64,000 nucleotides of DNA from positions 1 through 64,000 of the forward strand of contig JADFYO010000013.1 in the NCBI GenBank assembly GCA_015233015.1, read 5' to 3'. The position numbers were made by a program, and so were the translations under genes. Shown one piece after another: positions 41,979 through 51,685 of the stretch (the stretch's first letter is position 1; every line of letters starts with the position of its first letter). Origin of the DNA: Nitrospirota bacterium (GTDB lineage Bacteria; Nitrospirota; Thermodesulfovibrionia; Thermodesulfovibrionales; Magnetobacteriaceae). The notes under the pieces are model-generated. The model saw only the letters and a list, made by a program, of their open reading frames with translations. It ran no database searches and was not told where the DNA came from.

Positions 41979-44969
41979 ATGAGCTTAAGAAAGAAATTCA
42001 TAACTATCGTATTAGCAGTATCCATTATACCTATATCCATAAGCGGGTTTGTCATCTATCACCACTGCAAGGTAAGTTTGATGAAATCTCTGGAGAATCA
42101 GCTGGAGGCATCGGCGGCTATGCAGGAGTCCAAAATAAATATATTATTCGACAGATTTTCCGACGATGTCAGGATGATTGCAAACAGGCCAAATCTGAAA
42201 TTGCAGTTCGACTTGTACGCCAGAAACAAGGATGTTCAATCGAGGGGCAATCTTCAGATGATATTGAACGAACTTATGGGCACTGTCCCGATATTTCATG
42301 AAATCTCGCTCACCGGTATTAACGGCGAGATTGTTTATTCGACTGATAACTCAAAAACAGGAAAGAAAATCGAGGATGAGAAGTTTTTGGCAAAGGCTTT
42401 GAACGGGTGCGGGATTATAGATACAATTGCGGGTAATGACAAGATGCCCGACGTCTGGTATGCCTGTCCGATGCTCATAGGGGACAAACCGGCAGGCGTT
42501 GTCAGCGCCATATTAGATGGAAAATTCATCACCGGCATTACAAGCGATTACACGGGGTTAGGCAAGACAGGCGAGACAGTGCTGGCAAAAAGAGACGAAA
42601 CCGGCGGCGCGTTATTTATAGTCCCTCTGCGCCACAACAAACAAGCCGCCTTTGTTCAGAAAATATCTAAAGATAACGCAAGCGTTCTTATAACTCAGGC
42701 ATTGCTTAGAAGGCAGCGCGTATTTACTTCTTATGTGGATTATCGTGGGGTAGAGGTAATAGGCATCACGCGTTATATAGAGAGGGCGGACTGGGGAGTT
42801 GTCGTTAAGGTTGATAAGTCGGAGTTTATGGAGCCTCTTGTCAGACTTAGAAACTTTTTAATCATAAGTTATCTCCTGCTGACAGGCTTTATACTGCTTA
42901 CTCTGACCTGGCTCGTTAAACATATAACCGGGCCGCTCACGCGTCTGACAGACATTGCCGCGCAAATTTCGGAAGGAGACATATCTCACAGGCTCAGCCT
43001 TCACTCCAATGACGAGATAGGGTTTTTATCCAGGACGTTTAACCATATGCTCGATACAATCAATGTTATACATACACGGTTAGAAGATAAATACACAGAG
43101 CTTAACGCCATAATCAATATGCTGCCCGGTGTTTTTTTCATATCCGACAAGGAAGGGACTATCCTCATGTGCAACGAAAATCTGATGAAAGCAACGGGAT
43201 ACCCGTCCGAAGAGATAAGAATGATGTCCGTCTTCGATCTTTTCACAGAAGATGCCCGCGCGATATTTCAGAAGGCACTTGCAGACGGTAAGGCAGATCA
43301 GGAGCTTTCGTTATTGACTAAGGACAAAATTAAAATTCCATACTATTTCATATTTTCGTTAATCCGGCACGACCACGATGAAGAGGTTGACATAGTATCG
43401 ATAGGCGTAGATATTACCGAACGCGTCCTGATGGAAAACGAACTTGTGGAATACCGGCAGCACCTGAAGACGCTTGTTGATAAAAAGACCTTAGAAATAA
43501 TTGAGATGAATGAGCAGCTGAGGGATGAAATAGGAAAACGTATCGCTAATGAAAACAAATTAAAAGATAAAGAGGATATGCTGCGCCTTATTACGGACTC
43601 TCTGCCTGCACTGATTGCTTATATAGACGCCGAATCCCGCTACCGCTTCGCCAACAAACTCTATGAGGACTGGTTTGGGTATTCCCGTACAGAGATTATA
43701 GGCAAGCGCAGGCAGGAAATCCTGGGGATGGACTATCACTATGCCACAATAGATAATATGATAACCGCGTTATCTGGACATAAGGTGCAATTTGACAACT
43801 CTATAACGCTGAAAGACGGCACCAGCAAGATTATAGCCGTCGAATATATCCCCCACTTCGACGAAAGGGATGGAAATGTCGACGGCGTATTTGCCCTGGC
43901 ACACGATATTACGGAACTGAAACATACCGAACTGGCACTAAAGGAAAGCGAAGACAGATTTCGCCGAATATTCGAGGACAGCCCGTTGGGGATAGCCGTA
44001 ACGAATAAGGACGACTATTTCATCAGGGTCAACAACACCCTGTGCCAGATGCTGGGATATACCGAAGATGAATTCAAAACGTTCACATATCATGAACTAA
44101 CCCACGAAGCCCACCTCGACAAGCACCATGATCTCTCAAAGCAGGTAAGAGACGCCCTTATACCCACATATAAAATGGAGAAACAATACGTCAGGAAAGA
44201 TGGAGAGGCCATTTGGGTAAACGTTACAGCCAAATTCATAAGGGATGAGTGCGGCGACCCCGTTTATGGGATTGCAATGGTGGAGAATATTTCCCATCGC
44301 AAGGAAATGGAAAGGGAACTTACTATATATACTGAGCAGCTTGAGACTGCGGTTGCGGAACGCACAAAGGACCTGATGAACAGCCTCGATAAGCTTCGCG
44401 CCAATACGAACGCGATAATAGAGGCTATGTGCGCCTCCGTAGAGGTCAGAGACCCTTATACAGCCGGACATCAGCGCAGGGTAAGCGAGCTGTCCCGCGC
44501 CATTGCGGAGGAAATGGGTCTGTCCGAAGAGCAGAAAGAAGGCGTGATGGTGTCGTCCTCTATACATGATTTGGGCAAGATATACGTGCCGTCTGAGATA
44601 TTAAGCAGACCGGGCAAGTTGAGGTCTGCCGAGTTTAATATTATCAAAGAACACTCGCAGACCGGTTACGATATATTAAAAGGCATAGAGTTTTCGCAGC
44701 CGATTGCAGAGATTGTATTGCAGCATCACGAGCGAATGGACGGTTCAGGGTATCCTCAGGGCCTCAAGGGAGAGGCAATACTGTTGGAAGCGAGGATAAT
44801 CTGTGTTGCCGATGTGGTTGAGGCCATGGCCAACCACAGGCCGTATCGTCCTGCGCTGGGGATAGATAAAGCCATTGGCGAGATAACAAAAAACAGTGGT
44901 ATTATATATGACAGCGATGTAGTTGCGGCATGTGTCGCGGTGTTTGAGAAAGGTTTTAGATTTAAATAG
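41979..44969 (+). CDS. Membrane HD-GYP sensor protein (Cache, HAMP, PAS, HD-GYP)
   Basis: The 996-residue protein has TM1 (about 8-27), a Cache-type sensor domain (about 35-290), TM2 (about 295-316), HAMP, three PAS domains (about 380-490, 530-645 and 655-775), and a C-terminal HD-GYP domain. Catalytic motifs are GHQRRV, HDLGKIYVP, EHSQTGYDIL and HHERMDGSGYPQGLKG. It would degrade c-di-GMP in response to an external signal. AGGAGG lies 14 nt before the ATG. It is divergent from the binding-protein/kinase pair and ends at a palindromic repeat. Confidence 0.92.
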   Translation: MSLRKKFITIVLAVSIIPISISGFVIYHHCKVSLMKSLENQLEASAAMQESKINILFDRFSDDVRMIANRPNLKLQFDLYARNKDVQSRGNLQMILNELMGTVPIFHEISLTGINGEIVYSTDNSKTGKKIEDEKFLAKALNGCGIIDTIAGNDKMPDVWYACPMLIGDKPAGVVSAILDGKFITGITSDYTGLGKTGETVLAKRDETGGALFIVPLRHNKQAAFVQKISKDNASVLITQALLRRQRVFTSYVDYRGVEVIGITRYIERADWGVVVKVDKSEFMEPLVRLRNFLIISYLLLTGFILLTLTWLVKHITGPLTRLTDIAAQISEGDISHRLSLHSNDEIGFLSRTFNHMLDTINVIHTRLEDKYTELNAIINMLPGVFFISDKEGTILMCNENLMKATGYPSEEIRMMSVFDLFTEDARAIFQKALADGKADQELSLLTKDKIKIPYYFIFSLIRHDHDEEVDIVSIGVDITERVLMENELVEYRQHLKTLVDKKTLEIIEMNEQLRDEIGKRIANENKLKDKEDMLRLITDSLPALIAYIDAESRYRFANKLYEDWFGYSRTEIIGKRRQEILGMDYHYATIDNMITALSGHKVQFDNSITLKDGTSKIIAVEYIPHFDERDGNVDGVFALAHDITELKHTELALKESEDRFRRIFEDSPLGIAVTNKDDYFIRVNNTLCQMLGYTEDEFKTFTYHELTHEAHLDKHHDLSKQVRDALIPTYKMEKQYVRKDGEAIWVNVTAKFIRDECGDPVYGIAMVENISHRKEMERELTIYTEQLETAVAERTKDLMNSLDKLRANTNAIIEAMCASVEVRDPYTAGHQRRVSELSRAIAEEMGLSEEQKEGVMVSSSIHDLGKIYVPSEILSRPGKLRSAEFNIIKEHSQTGYDILKGIEFSQPIAEIVLQHHERMDGSGYPQGLKGEAILLEARIICVADVVEAMANHRPYRPALGIDKAIGEITKNSGIIYDSDVVAACVAVFEKGFRFK

Positions 44970-44970
44970 T

Positions 44971-45032
44971 ACAGAAGCCGCCAAATGGCGGCACAGGGGT
45001 GAAGGGGGATTATCCCCCTTCGTCTTTAATCC
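44971..45032 (-). repeat. Palindromic interspersed repeat, copy D (internally deleted)
   Basis: This minus-strand copy joins the GCCGCC hairpin directly to the CAGGGGTGAAGGGGGATTAT part, lacking the middle segment of other copies. It starts 2 bp after the HD-GYP stop. The stop codon of the small ORF at 45026 lies in it. Confidence 0.85.
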
Positions 45033-45211
45033 CTGGGATGAGTAACCCCTCCGATCATCCTTTTAAATATTGAAGACAGTTTAAACTGCGGAAGAAACCT
45101 GCGTTCGCAAAACGGTTTAGATGTCTCTTCCTGCGACAGCCTCTTGCTTATTTCAATTATCAATGCCCCAATAAAATACGTCCCAAAGATCAGAGAAAAC
45201 ACCTTAAGCAT
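45026..45211 (-). CDS. Small membrane protein (61 aa), uncertain
   Basis: The likely start MLKVFSLIFGTYF has GGGGGA 5 nt upstream. One hydrophobic helix (residues 3-20) is followed by a basic tail (QFKLSSIFKRMIGG). It is not similar to anything recognised. It overlaps repeat copy D at its end, which could mean the gene was truncated or its stop was replaced by the repeat. Confidence 0.35.
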   Translation of the reverse strand: MLKVFSLIFGTYFIGALIIEISKRLSQEETSKPFCERRFLPQFKLSSIFKRMIGGVTHPRD

Positions 45212-45322
45212 CGCGTCCCCCATTACCCGATTTTTTTGCTGATATTGCCTCGCTTTTATGGTATCACACCTATACGGTAAAAGTATGCAAATAAATAATA
45301 TATATGGTAGAATTTCCTCGCG

Positions 45323-46789
45323 ATGTCAGAAGAGAACTCAGATAAGCTTTACACAGGCTGTTATATTGCAGTTGTCCTCGCGGCGGTTACTCTAAGGATA
45401 TATAAGGCGTACTATACAGGCATAATTTATGACGAGGCCCTTACGTATTTCAGATTTGCGCGGGATTTCAACAGTGCTGTTTCAAACTATTCGACGACAA
45501 ACAATCACCTGTTGAACTCGGTTTTTATATATCTGTCGGTCAAGGTCATGGGACAAACCGGCATGTTCATTGGTGTGCCGGCCATAAGGCTTCCAGCGGT
45601 GTTTTTTGGCATTGTTTATGTGGCGTCGGTTGCGGTTACTATAGAGGCCGCGTTAAGAAACAAAACGATAAAGATACTCGCACTTGTGGCCTGCCTCTTT
45701 AATTACTTCATATTCGATTTAAGCATTCTGGCAAGGGGATATGCTATAGCCCTTGGAGCCGTCTATATGGAGCTGATGCTAATTGTCTTATATCCACGAT
45801 ACAGGGACAGGTCGATGGTCATCCTGTTCAGCGCCCTGAATTTTATCGCGTTAGGCGCGATGTTGACCAGTTTATACACTATTGTGCCTCTGAATATTGC
45901 CTTCCTTGCCGTGATATACCATACTAACGCGCGTCAAGTATCTGACAAGGCATTTGAGAAGGCCTTTGAAATGGGAAGCATGATTATGTGCTACTCTTCT
46001 TTTGCGCTTGCCGTGCTGTATTATAAAGTTATCATAACAATCGTCTCGGCGTCCGCAAAGAACAGTGAGATAAACGAAGCCCCGGTAACTATCCTGAAAT
46101 CGTTGATAACAGAGGGGCTTTTTTCAAAATGGCGATTTCAGGTGCCACATCTGCCTGATATTATGCTGTCGGCAATGCTGTGTCTTGCCGTACTGTTTAT
46201 ATTAAATATAGTAGTAAATAAAAAGACTGTAACACCGGCGGCTATTATTATTATGTCCGTGCTGGCGACGTCTTTTCCTCTGGCTTACATAGCAAATAAG
46301 ACGGGGGGATTGTCGCTTGGCTTTACGCGTAACCATGTGTTCTGGCTGCCCCTGATTGTCTTAACTGCCGGCATAATTATGGAAGGGGCGTTGGCCTTTT
46401 TAGTGAAGGCCGGAGTTGGTGTTTTGACCTCGTCGATTATTTTAATCGCGGTTATAATGACAGCAGGGCCTCTCATGTCATTACACGCCGTAACCACATA
46501 TGACTGGAAGCCGCAGAGCGTTGTCGGCCCGCTGCTCAGGGAATTAAGAAAAACAGACGCCGCGAGGCACTGGAAGGTTGGATTTTCCGATAAACTGGAG
46601 TTTAATCTTTATCCATACTACTTTTACAACAATGAAGTATATAGGATAAACGATTCAGACGTCTCAGTGTATCATATTTCCGAAAAAAATCTATCCGCCG
46701 TAAGTGCGTACAAATATGATCTGTTCAAAGAATTCGATTGTGTCGTGGTGCTTGCCGGACCGGCTCAACCGGCCGGAAGGCCTCGATAG
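45323..46789 (+). CDS. GT39-like membrane glycosyltransferase without TPRs
   Basis: The 488-residue protein has about 11 membrane helices. The first loop has GIIYDEALTYF (D37, E38), followed by NNHLLNS, which is the arrangement of ArnT/PMT-type GT-C enzymes. No TPR tail is present. It would use a polyprenyl-phosphate sugar donor at the periplasmic face. The -10-like TAGAAT lies 9 nt before the ATG with no Shine-Dalgarno sequence. Its substrate is unknown; LPS or protein are both possible. Confidence 0.75.
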   Translation: MSEENSDKLYTGCYIAVVLAAVTLRIYKAYYTGIIYDEALTYFRFARDFNSAVSNYSTTNNHLLNSVFIYLSVKVMGQTGMFIGVPAIRLPAVFFGIVYVASVAVTIEAALRNKTIKILALVACLFNYFIFDLSILARGYAIALGAVYMELMLIVLYPRYRDRSMVILFSALNFIALGAMLTSLYTIVPLNIAFLAVIYHTNARQVSDKAFEKAFEMGSMIMCYSSFALAVLYYKVIITIVSASAKNSEINEAPVTILKSLITEGLFSKWRFQVPHLPDIMLSAMLCLAVLFILNIVVNKKTVTPAAIIIMSVLATSFPLAYIANKTGGLSLGFTRNHVFWLPLIVLTAGIIMEGALAFLVKAGVGVLTSSIILIAVIMTAGPLMSLHAVTTYDWKPQSVVGPLLRELRKTDAARHWKVGFSDKLEFNLYPYYFYNNEVYRINDSDVSVYHISEKNLSAVSAYKYDLFKEFDCVVVLAGPAQPAGRPR

Positions 46790-46827
46790 GTATGGAATTA
46801 TCGTTGGCAGGCAAGGTAATAAGATAT

Positions 46828-47037
46828 TTAACCGCCGGCAGGCTGTTTGTGAAGATGCTGCTCAATTGCCTCGGCAATTGCCGCCAACGATCCCTTGACC
46901 GTTTTCCCCTGGGATACCACACCAACATCGCTGCACTCAACATTAAATCCTGCCGTTGACATGTCCGTACGTATTGTCACGACAAAAGCCTTTCCATCGA
47001 CTGTAACCGTGCTTGTTCCGCATATTGCCATGACCAT
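46828..47037 (-). CDS. HicB-like small protein, uncertain
   Basis: The 69-residue reading frame from MVMAICGTSTVTV has the order of a HicB-type antitoxin fold: two strands (AFVVTIRT, FNVECSDV), then GVVSQGKTVKGSLAAIAEAIEQHL, like the GCxxQGxTxEEAlxxixEAI motif. No HicA toxin is next to it. It lies between the GT39-like gene and lpxC. It could be a decayed orphan antitoxin. Confidence 0.4.
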   Translation of the reverse strand: MVMAICGTSTVTVDGKAFVVTIRTDMSTAGFNVECSDVGVVSQGKTVKGSLAAIAEAIEQHLHKQPAGG

Positions 47038-47127
47038 AGTATATATGAAATACAGGTGATAAATCAATAGTGTCAATAGTTATATTCAGATAGATTGCAG
47101 GCGCGAAGATTAACAGGTCGTGGGCGG

Positions 47128-48021
47128 CTATGAATAGCTGTAGCTGAATGCCGGATAAGGTGCTTTCTCTACCTGATCGCTTACGACTTCCCAGCAGTCG
47201 GAACACGCCAGAAGCTTGTTTATGAACTTTACGTTCATCTTATGACCGGACTTGTCCGCCACAATATGCCCTTCTATGGGAAGGCCAACCAGAGAGAAAT
47301 CCCCGATGCTGTCGAGGATTTTATGCCTGACGCACTCGTCCTTAAACCTAAGCCCGGAGTTGTTGACAATGGAGGTTTCGCTGAAAATGACGGCATTGTC
47401 GAGCGAGCCGCCTTTGGCAAGTCCGTTAGCCCTGTAATACTCGACATCTTTGAGAAATCCAAACGTCCTTGCCGGGGCAATTTCTTTAAGAAACGAACCC
47501 CTGTCAAGGTCAAAGGACATTAACTGCTCGCCAAGAAAGTGATTTTTGAAGAATAATCTGAAGGTTATCTTTCTTCCATCATAGGGATATGCCGCCACTT
47601 TGCCCTGGTCGTCTTCGAGGAAGACCGGCTGCAGGATTTTTATATAAGGCATTACCTTTTTTTGTCTTTTTATGCCGGCGCCCAAAATCAGCTGCGTGAT
47701 TTCAATGGCGCTTCCGTCAAGTATGGGAATCTCAGGGCCTTCAACCTCAATTGTCAGATTGGTGATGCCCGTAGCCGAAAGCACTGCTAAGAGATGTTCG
47801 ACTGTACGCACCTTCATTCTGTCGTTGCCAATGGTAGTAGCGTATGTGGTATCGACAACGGTGCTTATGTTGGTTGACATGGATGATTTCTTGCATGGCC
47901 TGTAAAATACGATACCCGTATCCACAGGCGCCGGATGAAGCGTTACCTTGCAGTACGCGCCGGTGTGAAGCCCGACACCCTGAAAGTTTATACGATCTTT
48001 TATAGTCCGTTGTGATCTCAT
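47128..48021 (-). CDS. lpxC: UDP-3-O-acyl-N-acetylglucosamine deacetylase
   Basis: LpxC catalyses the committed zinc-dependent step of lipid A synthesis. Counting from the longest reading, the zinc ligands are H79 in RTVEHLL, H236 and D240 in RHKILDSIGD; H263 in SGHKMN is the catalytic acid, and E78 the general base. ARTFGF is also conserved. The full length is about 297 residues from ATG 48021; TTG 48030 is three codons upstream. It shows the organism makes an LPS outer membrane. Confidence 0.97.
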   Translation of the reverse strand: MRSQRTIKDRINFQGVGLHTGAYCKVTLHPAPVDTGIVFYRPCKKSSMSTNISTVVDTTYATTIGNDRMKVRTVEHLLAVLSATGITNLTIEVEGPEIPILDGSAIEITQLILGAGIKRQKKVMPYIKILQPVFLEDDQGKVAAYPYDGRKITFRLFFKNHFLGEQLMSFDLDRGSFLKEIAPARTFGFLKDVEYYRANGLAKGGSLDNAVIFSETSIVNNSGLRFKDECVRHKILDSIGDFSLVGLPIEGHIVADKSGHKMNVKFINKLLACSDCWEVVSDQVEKAPYPAFSYSYS

Positions 48022-48133
48022 AACTTGCAATATTTAATAGCAAATTATGTGCCAGATGTAAACCCGCTTAGAATGTGGAACTTATATCACAATATGTATA
48101 AAAAAAGTTGGCATTGTGGTATAAAAGACACAG

Positions 48134-49516
48134 CTATACTTCGCCGCCTACCACGATATCCGGAATCCTTATCGTCGGCAGCGCGTCAGATACAGGCACT
48201 CCCTGGCCGTCCTTTCCGCATGTGCCTATTGCAAACCCAATGTCTGAGCCTATAAGGTCGATTGAGTTCAGGACTTGGGGGCCGTTTCCACAGAGGGTTG
48301 CACCTCTGACGGGGTCAGATATCTGACCGTTTTTGATTAAATAGCCCTCCTGAACGTCAAAGACAAAGTTGCCGGTAACGGTATTGACCTGCCCGCCTCC
48401 CATCTTCCTGACAAACAGGCCGTCGTGTGTGGCCCTCAGTATTTCGGCGGGGTCAGCCTTGCCCGGGGCGAGGAACGTATTTGTCATTCTTGGAATGGGA
48501 CGGCTGCGGTAGCCTTCCCTTCTGCCGTTGCCGGTGGATTTAACGCCGTCTTTTATGGCATTGAGTTTGTCGTACATATAGGCGGTCAGAATGCCGTCTG
48601 AGACGAGGATGTTTTTCTGAGCCTCGGCGCCTTCGTCGTCTATCCTGAATGAACCGCGCTTGCCGGGCAGGGTTGCGTCGTCTATGACGGTAACAGAGGG
48701 GGCTGCCACCTGAGTGCCGAGTTTATTTGAATAGACAGACAGGCCCTGTCCTGCCAAATCGGCTTCGAGACCGTGGCCTATGGCCTCGTGTATCATTGTG
48801 CCGCCGGCCTCGGAGGAAATGACAACAGGCATCCGCCCGCCCTTAATGCGCCTTGCCCCAAGCATTAACACCGCCCTCCCTGCCGCCCTTTCGGCCAGGC
48901 TCTCGACTGAGTTTTCGTCAAACAGCTCAAAGCCGGTAAAGCCGCCAAGCGCCTCATAGCCGGTCTGTATGACGCCGCCCTCTTCGGCAATGACCGATAC
49001 CGCAAAAAGTGTCTGCACACGTTCGTCTTCAACAAGCACGCCCTCTGAGTTGGCTATCGTCACCAGCTGCACGAAATCGCTGTATGTGACGCTTACCTGG
49101 CGAACTCTCCTGTCAAATGTCCTTGCCCGTTGGTTTGCCGAGCGGATTAATTTGATTTTGTCCGTTATTGGGATATTATCAGGTCTTTTTTTAATAATAA
49201 ACCCTGTTTTTGGCCTGATTTTCTCAAGATTTAACAAGGTATTTATGGATTTGGTCTTTACCGCCCTGCTGAGGGAGGAGGCCGTCTCGAGGAGTGTGTC
49301 TCTTGTGAGGTCGTTTGTATAGGCGTAAGCTGTCTTATCGTCATAGACGATTCTAATGCCGATACCGCGTTCTATGCCGGTTGTTATCTTTTCAATCTTA
49401 TCGTCCTCCATCTGAATTACAAGCGGGGTCCTGTCCTCGAGAAATATATCGCCGTAGCTGCCTCCTCTGGACATGGCGGTTTTAATAAGGTCGTTGAAAA
49501 TTTCCTCTGTCAGCAT
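48134..49516 (-). CDS. tldD: Metalloprotease TldD
   Basis: The ~460-residue protein carries the TldD/PmbA zinc motif HEAIGH (residues 245-250 of the longest reading), with a C-terminal GTCGKDGQ segment and the upstream VVISSEAGGTMI. TldD works with TldE to cleave peptides and is often involved in maturation of ribosomal peptides. ATG 49516 has AAGGAG at a good distance and is preferred over 49522. No tldE/pmbA is in the window. Confidence 0.93.
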   Translation of the reverse strand: MLTEEIFNDLIKTAMSRGGSYGDIFLEDRTPLVIQMEDDKIEKITTGIERGIGIRIVYDDKTAYAYTNDLTRDTLLETASSLSRAVKTKSINTLLNLEKIRPKTGFIIKKRPDNIPITDKIKLIRSANQRARTFDRRVRQVSVTYSDFVQLVTIANSEGVLVEDERVQTLFAVSVIAEEGGVIQTGYEALGGFTGFELFDENSVESLAERAAGRAVLMLGARRIKGGRMPVVISSEAGGTMIHEAIGHGLEADLAGQGLSVYSNKLGTQVAAPSVTVIDDATLPGKRGSFRIDDEGAEAQKNILVSDGILTAYMYDKLNAIKDGVKSTGNGRREGYRSRPIPRMTNTFLAPGKADPAEILRATHDGLFVRKMGGGQVNTVTGNFVFDVQEGYLIKNGQISDPVRGATLCGNGPQVLNSIDLIGSDIGFAIGTCGKDGQGVPVSDALPTIRIPDIVVGGEV

Positions 49517-49604
49517 TGACATCTCCTTTGCATTTATTCGAACAATAGTATAAAATTATTATACAAGAACGATTTTAGGAAAAGGAACGGGTTAGACAAA
49601 AGAG

Positions 49605-50390
49605 ATGCCGGAAATTGGAATAATCGGAGGAAGCGGCGTATATCGGATGCCGTCGGTGGAGCTGTTAAGGGAAGAGGTGGTGGATACCCCTTACGGCGCC
49701 CCCTCTGACGTATATAAGATATTGAGGATTTCGGGTATAGAAGTCGCGTTTTTAGCCCGCCACGGCGGCGGTCACGCCATACCACCACATAAGGTCAACT
49801 ACCGCGCCAACATCCGGGGCTTTAAATCTCTCGGCGTAAAGAGGCTCTTGTCACTGGGGGCAGTGGGCGGGATTAATCCGGTCATAAGTCCGGGCACCAT
49901 TGTGGTTACCGACCAGATAATCGATATGACCACCGGCCGGGCGTCAACGTTTTATGACAAAGACGAAGTCTATCACGTCGATTTCAGCGAACCGTTCTGC
50001 CCTGAACTCAGGGCGGCGTTCATAGAAGCGGCAGGGGCGATAAATCTGCCCGTCCTGCAGAGGGGCACGTATGTGTGTACAAACGGGCCGCGGTTTGAAA
50101 CGAGGGCGGAGATAAGATATTATTCTATTATAGGGGCGGATGTTGTTGGGATGACGGCAATGCCGGAGGCTGCCCTTGCCAGAGAGGCGGAGATATGCTA
50201 CGGTACGCTTGCAACGCTGACAAACTACGCCGCCGGCATCGGCAGAGAGAAACTAACTACGACAGAAGTCATAGAGACGATAAATAAATCCTCGATAAAC
50301 TTAAACGCCATGCTTCAAAAGACTGTTTCCCTGATAACAGCACAAAGAAACTGTCCATGCAAGGACGCCCTGAAAGACGCTAAGATATAG
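49605..50390 (+). CDS. mtnP: Methylthioadenosine (or methylthioinosine) phosphorylase
   Basis: The 261-residue protein has the purine phosphorylase type 2 layout: IGIIGGSGVY with phosphate-binding Ser/Gly, the ARHGGGHAIPPHKVNYRAN block, FETRAEIR, and VGMTAMPEAALARE with the substrate Met/Asp region. It would cleave MTA released by polyamine synthesis. TNYAAG after the substrate site can mark adenine versus hypoxanthine preference, which cannot be decided here. speD and mtnA nearby support an MTA salvage role. Confidence 0.88.
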   Translation: MPEIGIIGGSGVYRMPSVELLREEVVDTPYGAPSDVYKILRISGIEVAFLARHGGGHAIPPHKVNYRANIRGFKSLGVKRLLSLGAVGGINPVISPGTIVVTDQIIDMTTGRASTFYDKDEVYHVDFSEPFCPELRAAFIEAAGAINLPVLQRGTYVCTNGPRFETRAEIRYYSIIGADVVGMTAMPEAALAREAEICYGTLATLTNYAAGIGREKLTTTEVIETINKSSINLNAMLQKTVSLITAQRNCPCKDALKDAKI

Positions 50391-50442
50391 AATACGGCAA
50401 GTGCTTATAAAATTATTTTATTAACTTATAATAATAATCAAT

Positions 50443-50472
50443 TTGACTTTATTCTACCCCCCCCCCCATAAT
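50443..50472 (+). promoter_or_regulatory. Promoter with 11-C tract in its spacer
   Basis: TTGACT (50443-50448) and CATAAT (50467-50472) flank an 18-bp spacer that ends in a run of C from 50457 to 50467. Slippage in the tract would change the spacer length and promoter strength. It would drive the receiver gene at 50556. Confidence 0.55.
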
Positions 50473-50555
50473 ACATTCGGTGCGATATTGTCGCGCTGCG
50501 GTGAAATATAGCGGTTAACCGCGTCTGCAAGTTTGCCATAATCAGGAGGCGTAAA

Positions 50556-50957
50556 ATGACGGCAAAGACACCTGATACGAAGGGAAAGACAATACTGTAT
50601 GCCAATTGTGAACAGGGCATGGCGGACTATATTTCTGGCATATTAAAGGGTCGTTATAATGTAATAATCACTTGTGACGCGGTTGAAACACTTAACATAC
50701 TGCAGGGTGAGCAAGACATAGCGGTAGTTATTTCTGACCTTCCGGTTGCAATCTCGGTGGCACTGTTTGCAGAGATTAAGACAATCAGGCCACACTGCAA
50801 GGTAATGCTGTTAACATCGCATCTGGATGTCGATGCGGCCAAACATGCCATCGAGCAAGGGGCTATAAATAAATACCTGACCAGACCGTGGAACAAAAAA
50901 AGATTGCAGCGGCAGTCGATGAGCTGGTTAAGGCGTATAACTCCGCCTAAGGATTAA
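50556..50957 (+). CDS. Degenerate CheY-like receiver protein
   Basis: The 133-residue protein has a receiver fold with D61 in VISDLP, T87 in LLTS, and a conserved YLTRPW end. Two key positions differ from an active receiver: the acidic pair is replaced by ANCE (only E19), and the Lys that contacts the phosphate is R110. It may be regulated in another way, or be active with altered lifetime. AGGAGG lies 7 nt before the ATG. The final codons and stop are inside palindromic repeat copy E, so the C-terminus may have been rewritten. Confidence 0.8.
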   Translation: MTAKTPDTKGKTILYANCEQGMADYISGILKGRYNVIITCDAVETLNILQGEQDIAVVISDLPVAISVALFAEIKTIRPHCKVMLLTSHLDVDAAKHAIEQGAINKYLTRPWNKKRLQRQSMSWLRRITPPKD

Positions 50958-51053
50958 AGACGAAGGGGGATAATCCCCCTTCACCCCTGTTCTCGCACAT
51001 GCTTTATCATAGAGTTTGGGCTGCCGCCCGTTGGCGGCTTCGGTACTCCGGCT
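50951..51053 (+). repeat. Palindromic interspersed repeat, copy E
   Basis: This full-length copy overlaps the last two codons and stop of the receiver gene. It includes both hairpins and ends with ACTCCGGCT. Confidence 0.9.
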
Positions 51054-51121
51054 AACGGCTATTGTGACACAGAGAAGAAAACCCCTTGCCGTAGTTTTTT
51101 TTCAGCACCTGTAATTTGCTA

Positions 51122-51151
51122 TTGACAAAACAATATCATTAAAGGTACTAT
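51122..51151 (+). promoter_or_regulatory. Sigma-70-type promoter of speD
   Basis: TTGACA (51122-51127) and TACTAT (51146-51151) are spaced by 18 bp, about 57 bp upstream of the speD start. Confidence 0.6.
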
Positions 51152-51208
51152 CTGTGTCCACGTGGGATATGATTCCCTGTGATTTTTTACTGTCAGGAGG
51201 GTAGGGAA

Positions 51209-51616
51209 TTGCATGCTTTAGGTACTCATCTTTTAGTGGAATTAAGGGATTGCAAGCCAGGCTATATTTCAGACGTAAGGCAGGTGACCGACGCGATGGT
51301 CGGCGCGGCAAAGGCAGCAAAGGCAACAATTGTAGATGTGTCCTTCCACGAGTTCAATCCTTTCGGCATTAGCGGTATGGTGATTATTGCCGAATCTCAT
51401 CTGTCCATCCACACGTGGCCGGAGTATAATTATGCCGCAGTGGATATTTTTACCTGTGGAGATGTCATAAATCCAGGCGACGCCGCCAGATATTTAATTG
51501 AGCGTTTCGGGTCGTCAAATCCATCTATTGTAGAGGTTAAAAGGGGTTTAATTTCTACAAAAGACATAAAGCTTCCTCATAAAGTATTTGAGCATGAATT
51601 TGAGTGTGTTTCGTGA
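51209..51616 (+). CDS. speD: S-adenosylmethionine decarboxylase proenzyme
   Basis: SpeD makes decarboxylated SAM for spermidine synthesis. The proenzyme cleavage site is ESHLSIHTWPE, where the Ser becomes the pyruvoyl group; FTCGD is also conserved. The start is TTG 51209 because CAGGAGGG lies about 7 nt upstream and the family N-terminus is HALGTHLLVEL; an ORF from 51179 lacks this. The product has 135 residues, typical of the short bacterial class. SpeE is not in the window. Confidence 0.93.
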   Translation: MHALGTHLLVELRDCKPGYISDVRQVTDAMVGAAKAAKATIVDVSFHEFNPFGISGMVIIAESHLSIHTWPEYNYAAVDIFTCGDVINPGDAARYLIERFGSSNPSIVEVKRGLISTKDIKLPHKVFEHEFECVS

Positions 51617-51685
51617 TCACAGCGGCGTAATATACACATTCAATACATTGTTTTAGCAGGTTTTGCGGGGAAAATGGGCTATTTT

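Noticed and set aside
51179-51208. Upstream extension of SpeD from GTG 51179
   Set aside because: The ribosome-binding site lies inside this stretch and the family N-terminus begins at the TTG at 51209.
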